Shown here: one piece after another, positions 15,055 to 16,684 of the stretch
How the letters are laid out: the number at the start of each line of letters is the position of its first letter
Position numbering within the stretch: position 1 is the stretch's first letter
Source of the DNA: an uncultured Haemophilus sp.
GTDB taxonomy: Bacteria > Pseudomonadota > Gammaproteobacteria > Enterobacterales > Pasteurellaceae
DNA: 16,684 nt
Direction: 5' to 3'
Assembly (NCBI GenBank): GCA_902481695.1
Contig: CABSXY010000013.1
Span: forward strand, 1-16,684
Made by a program: the position numbers and the translations under genes
Notes under the pieces: generated by a model
Seen by the model: the letters and a program-made list of their open reading frames with translations, nothing else
Told to the model about the DNA's origin: nothing
Databases searched by the model: none

Positions 15055-15681
15055 ATGATTGGTTTAGTCGGTCGTAAAGTTGGTATGACCCGTATCTTCA
15101 ATGAAGACGGTGTTTCTGTACCAGTTACCGTTATCGAAATCGAAGCCAACCGCGTAACTCAAGTTAAAACTCTTGAAAACGATGGCTATACTGCAGTTCA
15201 AGTTACTACTGGTTCTAAAAAAGCGAATCGTGTAACTAAACCTGAAGCAGGCCATTTCGTGAAAGCAGGTGTTGAAGCTGGTCGCGGTTTATGGGAATTT
15301 CGTACTGAAGGTGAAGAATTCACTTTAGGTCAAGAAATCAATGTTGACATCTTTGCAGATGTTAAAAAAGTAGATGTTACTGGTACTTCTAAAGGTAAAG
15401 GTTTCCAAGGTGGTGTTAAACGTTGGAACTTCCGTACTCAAGATGCTACACACGGTAACTCTTTATCACATCGTGTACTTGGTTCTATTGGTCAAAACCA
15501 AACTCCAGGTCGTGTGTTTAAAGGTAAAAAAATGGCAGGACATTTAGGTGCTGAGCGTGTAACCGTTCAATCACTTGAAGTTGTTCGTGTAGATGCTGAG
15601 CGTAAATTGCTATTAGTAAAAGGTTCTGTACCTGGTGCTATCAATGGCGATGTTATCGTTAAGCCGGCAGTTAAAGCATAA
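15055..15681 (+). CDS. rplC: 50S ribosomal protein L3
   Basis: 208 residues, against 209 in E. coli. It starts [15 protein letters not shown] with AGAGG upstream. L3 is an early 50S assembly protein whose long extension reaches toward the peptidyl-transferase centre. The extension motif [20 protein letters not shown] holds the glutamine that is methylated by PrmB in E. coli. It is 16 bp after rpsJ. Confidence 0.98.
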   Translation: MIGLVGRKVGMTRIFNEDGVSVPVTVIEIEANRVTQVKTLENDGYTAVQVTTGSKKANRVTKPEAGHFVKAGVEAGRGLWEFRTEGEEFTLGQEINVDIFADVKKVDVTGTSKGKGFQGGVKRWNFRTQDATHGNSLSHRVLGSIGQNQTPGRVFKGKKMAGHLGAERVTVQSLEVVRVDAERKLLLVKGSVPGAINGDVIVKPAVKA

Positions 15682-15696
15682 GTCTAGGAGATAGAG

Positions 15697-16299
15697 ATGG
15701 AATTACAAGTTGTAGGTGCAAACGCACTAACTGTTTCTGAAACTACCTTCGGACGTGAGTTTAACGAAGCTTTGATTCACCAAGTTGTTGTTGCTTATGC
15801 AGCAGGTGCTCGTCAAGGTACTCGTGCGCAAAAAACTCGTGCTGAAGTGTCTGGTTCAGGTAAAAAACCTTGGCGTCAAAAAGGTACAGGTCGTGCTCGT
15901 TCTGGTGATATCAAATCACCAATCTGGCGTTCTGGTGGTACAACCTTCGCGGCTAAACCACAAGATCACAGCCAAAAAGTGAACAAGAAAATGTACCGTG
16001 GTGCTATCAAAAGCATTCTTTCTGAATTAGTTCGTCAAGACCGTTTGGTTGTTGTTGAAAAATTTGAATTAGATGCACCAAAAACTAAAGTATTAGTACA
16101 AAAATTAAAAGATTTAGCAGTTGAAGATGCGTTAATTATCACAGCAAGTTTAGATGAAAATCTATTCTTAGCGGCACGTAACTTATATAAAGTTGATGTA
16201 CGTGATGTTCAAGGTATCGATCCAGTTAGCTTAATCGCTTTCGATAAAGTGATTGTTACTGTTGACGCTGTGAAACAAATTGAGGAGATCCTAGCATGA
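15697..16299 (+). CDS. rplD: 50S ribosomal protein L4, operon autoregulator
   Basis: 200 residues, against 201 in E. coli ([19 protein letters not shown]). L4 has a globular domain and a long loop (about 40-100, rich in Arg, Lys and Gly: [16 protein letters not shown]) that lines the exit tunnel near the macrolide site. In gamma-proteobacteria it also represses its own operon through the leader at 14539-14726. Its stop overlaps the rplW start by 4 bases, implying translational coupling. Confidence 0.98.
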   Translation: MELQVVGANALTVSETTFGREFNEALIHQVVVAYAAGARQGTRAQKTRAEVSGSGKKPWRQKGTGRARSGDIKSPIWRSGGTTFAAKPQDHSQKVNKKMYRGAIKSILSELVRQDRLVVVEKFELDAPKTKVLVQKLKDLAVEDALIITASLDENLFLAARNLYKVDVRDVQGIDPVSLIAFDKVIVTVDAVKQIEEILA

Positions 16300-16595
16300 G
16301 TCAAGAACGTTTGCTAAGCGTGCTACGTGCACCGCACATCTCTGAAAAAGCAACTAACAATGCTGAAAAATCTAACACTGTTGTACTTAAAGTTGCTTTA
16401 GATGCGAACAAAGCTGAAATTGCTGCTGCTGTTGCTCAATTATTTGAAGTAAAAGTTGACTCAGTTCGTACTGTGGTTGTTAAAGGTAAAACTAAACGCC
16501 GTGGTAACAAAATGGGTCGTCGCAGCGACTGGAAAAAAGCTTATGTAACTTTAGCCGAAGGCCAAAACTTGGACTTCGTGGACAGTGCAGAGTAA
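16296..16595 (+). CDS. rplW: 50S ribosomal protein L23
   Basis: 99 residues ([20 protein letters not shown]). L23 sits at the tunnel exit and is the docking site for trigger factor and SRP. The [20 protein letters not shown] segment (65-84) is the conserved rRNA-binding loop and following strand. Its ATG overlaps the rplD stop codon (ATGA). Confidence 0.98.
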   Translation: MSQERLLSVLRAPHISEKATNNAEKSNTVVLKVALDANKAEIAAAVAQLFEVKVDSVRTVVVKGKTKRRGNKMGRRSDWKKAYVTLAEGQNLDFVDSAE

Positions 16596-16612
16596 TCGGA
16601 GGAAATTAGAGA

Positions 16613-16684
16613 ATGGCTATCGTTAAATGTAAGCCGACCTCCGCTGGTCGTCGTCACGTTGTTAAAATCGTGAACCCTGAATTA
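16613..16684 (+). CDS. rplB: 50S ribosomal protein L2 (partial, N-terminus only)
   Basis: The last 24 codons of the window read MAIVKCKPTSAGRRHVVKIV then NPEL, the universal L2 start. CGGAGGA precedes the ATG. The gene continues past the window edge in the usual S10 operon order. Confidence 0.96.
   Translation, partial: MAIVKCKPTSAGRRHVVKIVNPEL

Overview
The window reads as chromosomal DNA of a Pasteurellaceae bacterium close to Haemophilus, most likely a non-influenzae species of the H. parainfluenzae type. The evidence is the Hin-type DNA uptake signal (core AAGTGCGGT or its complement ACCGCACTT) at eight or more places, and proteins that closely resemble but differ from those I remember from H. 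influenzae: a peroxiredoxin-glutaredoxin fusion next to oxyR, GlpG, TrmL, RsmD and FtsY. The species call is an inference from recall; no search was run.

Layout. (1) Positions 1-1392: oxyR (partial, leftward) diverges from the peroxide-defence gene pgdX across a promoter region with a plausible OxyR box. pgdX ends at a strong hairpin terminator. (2) Positions 1396-7880: an accessory block, visibly more A+T-rich and with only one perfect uptake-signal core. A rightward gene encodes a three-part regulator (LacI-type DNA-binding head, LacI-type sensor-like middle, ABC solute-binding-protein-like C-terminal half). Convergent to it is a leftward four-gene operon: PhnP-like metallo-beta-lactamase-fold hydrolase, NupG-family transporter, MgtC/SapB-family membrane protein, and galactose-1-phosphate uridylyltransferase. 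The operon promoter carries a CRP site centred near -61.5 and a perfect LacI-type palindrome over the -35 box. The block is flanked by two direct copies of the same 59-bp terminator-containing segment (58/59 identical), as if it had been inserted into, and had duplicated, the bidirectional terminator of two convergent genes. (3) Positions 7961-9770: a small membrane protein, the rhomboid protease glpG and the regulator glpR, ending in an uptake-signal hairpin. (4) Positions 9771-10108: a gene-poor gap with an orphan CRP site and what may be the relic of a lost leftward gene. (5) Positions 10109-14475: trmL-rsmD leftward, then ftsY-ftsE-ftsX rightward, ending in an 18-bp perfect inverted pair of uptake signals. 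(6) Positions 14504-16684: the S10 ribosomal protein operon with promoter, an L4-type attenuator leader, rpsJ, rplC, rplD, rplW and the first 24 codons of rplB.

How the genes fit together. Most of the window is ordinary core genome. The accessory block looks like a self-contained, catabolite-controlled scavenging module. Its transporter, phosphoester-type hydrolase and GalT occur without a galactokinase, which suggests (inference) that galactose-1-phosphate may be freed directly from an imported compound rather than made from free galactose. Its regulator may sense the ligand in the cytoplasm with a solute-binding-protein fold that normally works outside the membrane.
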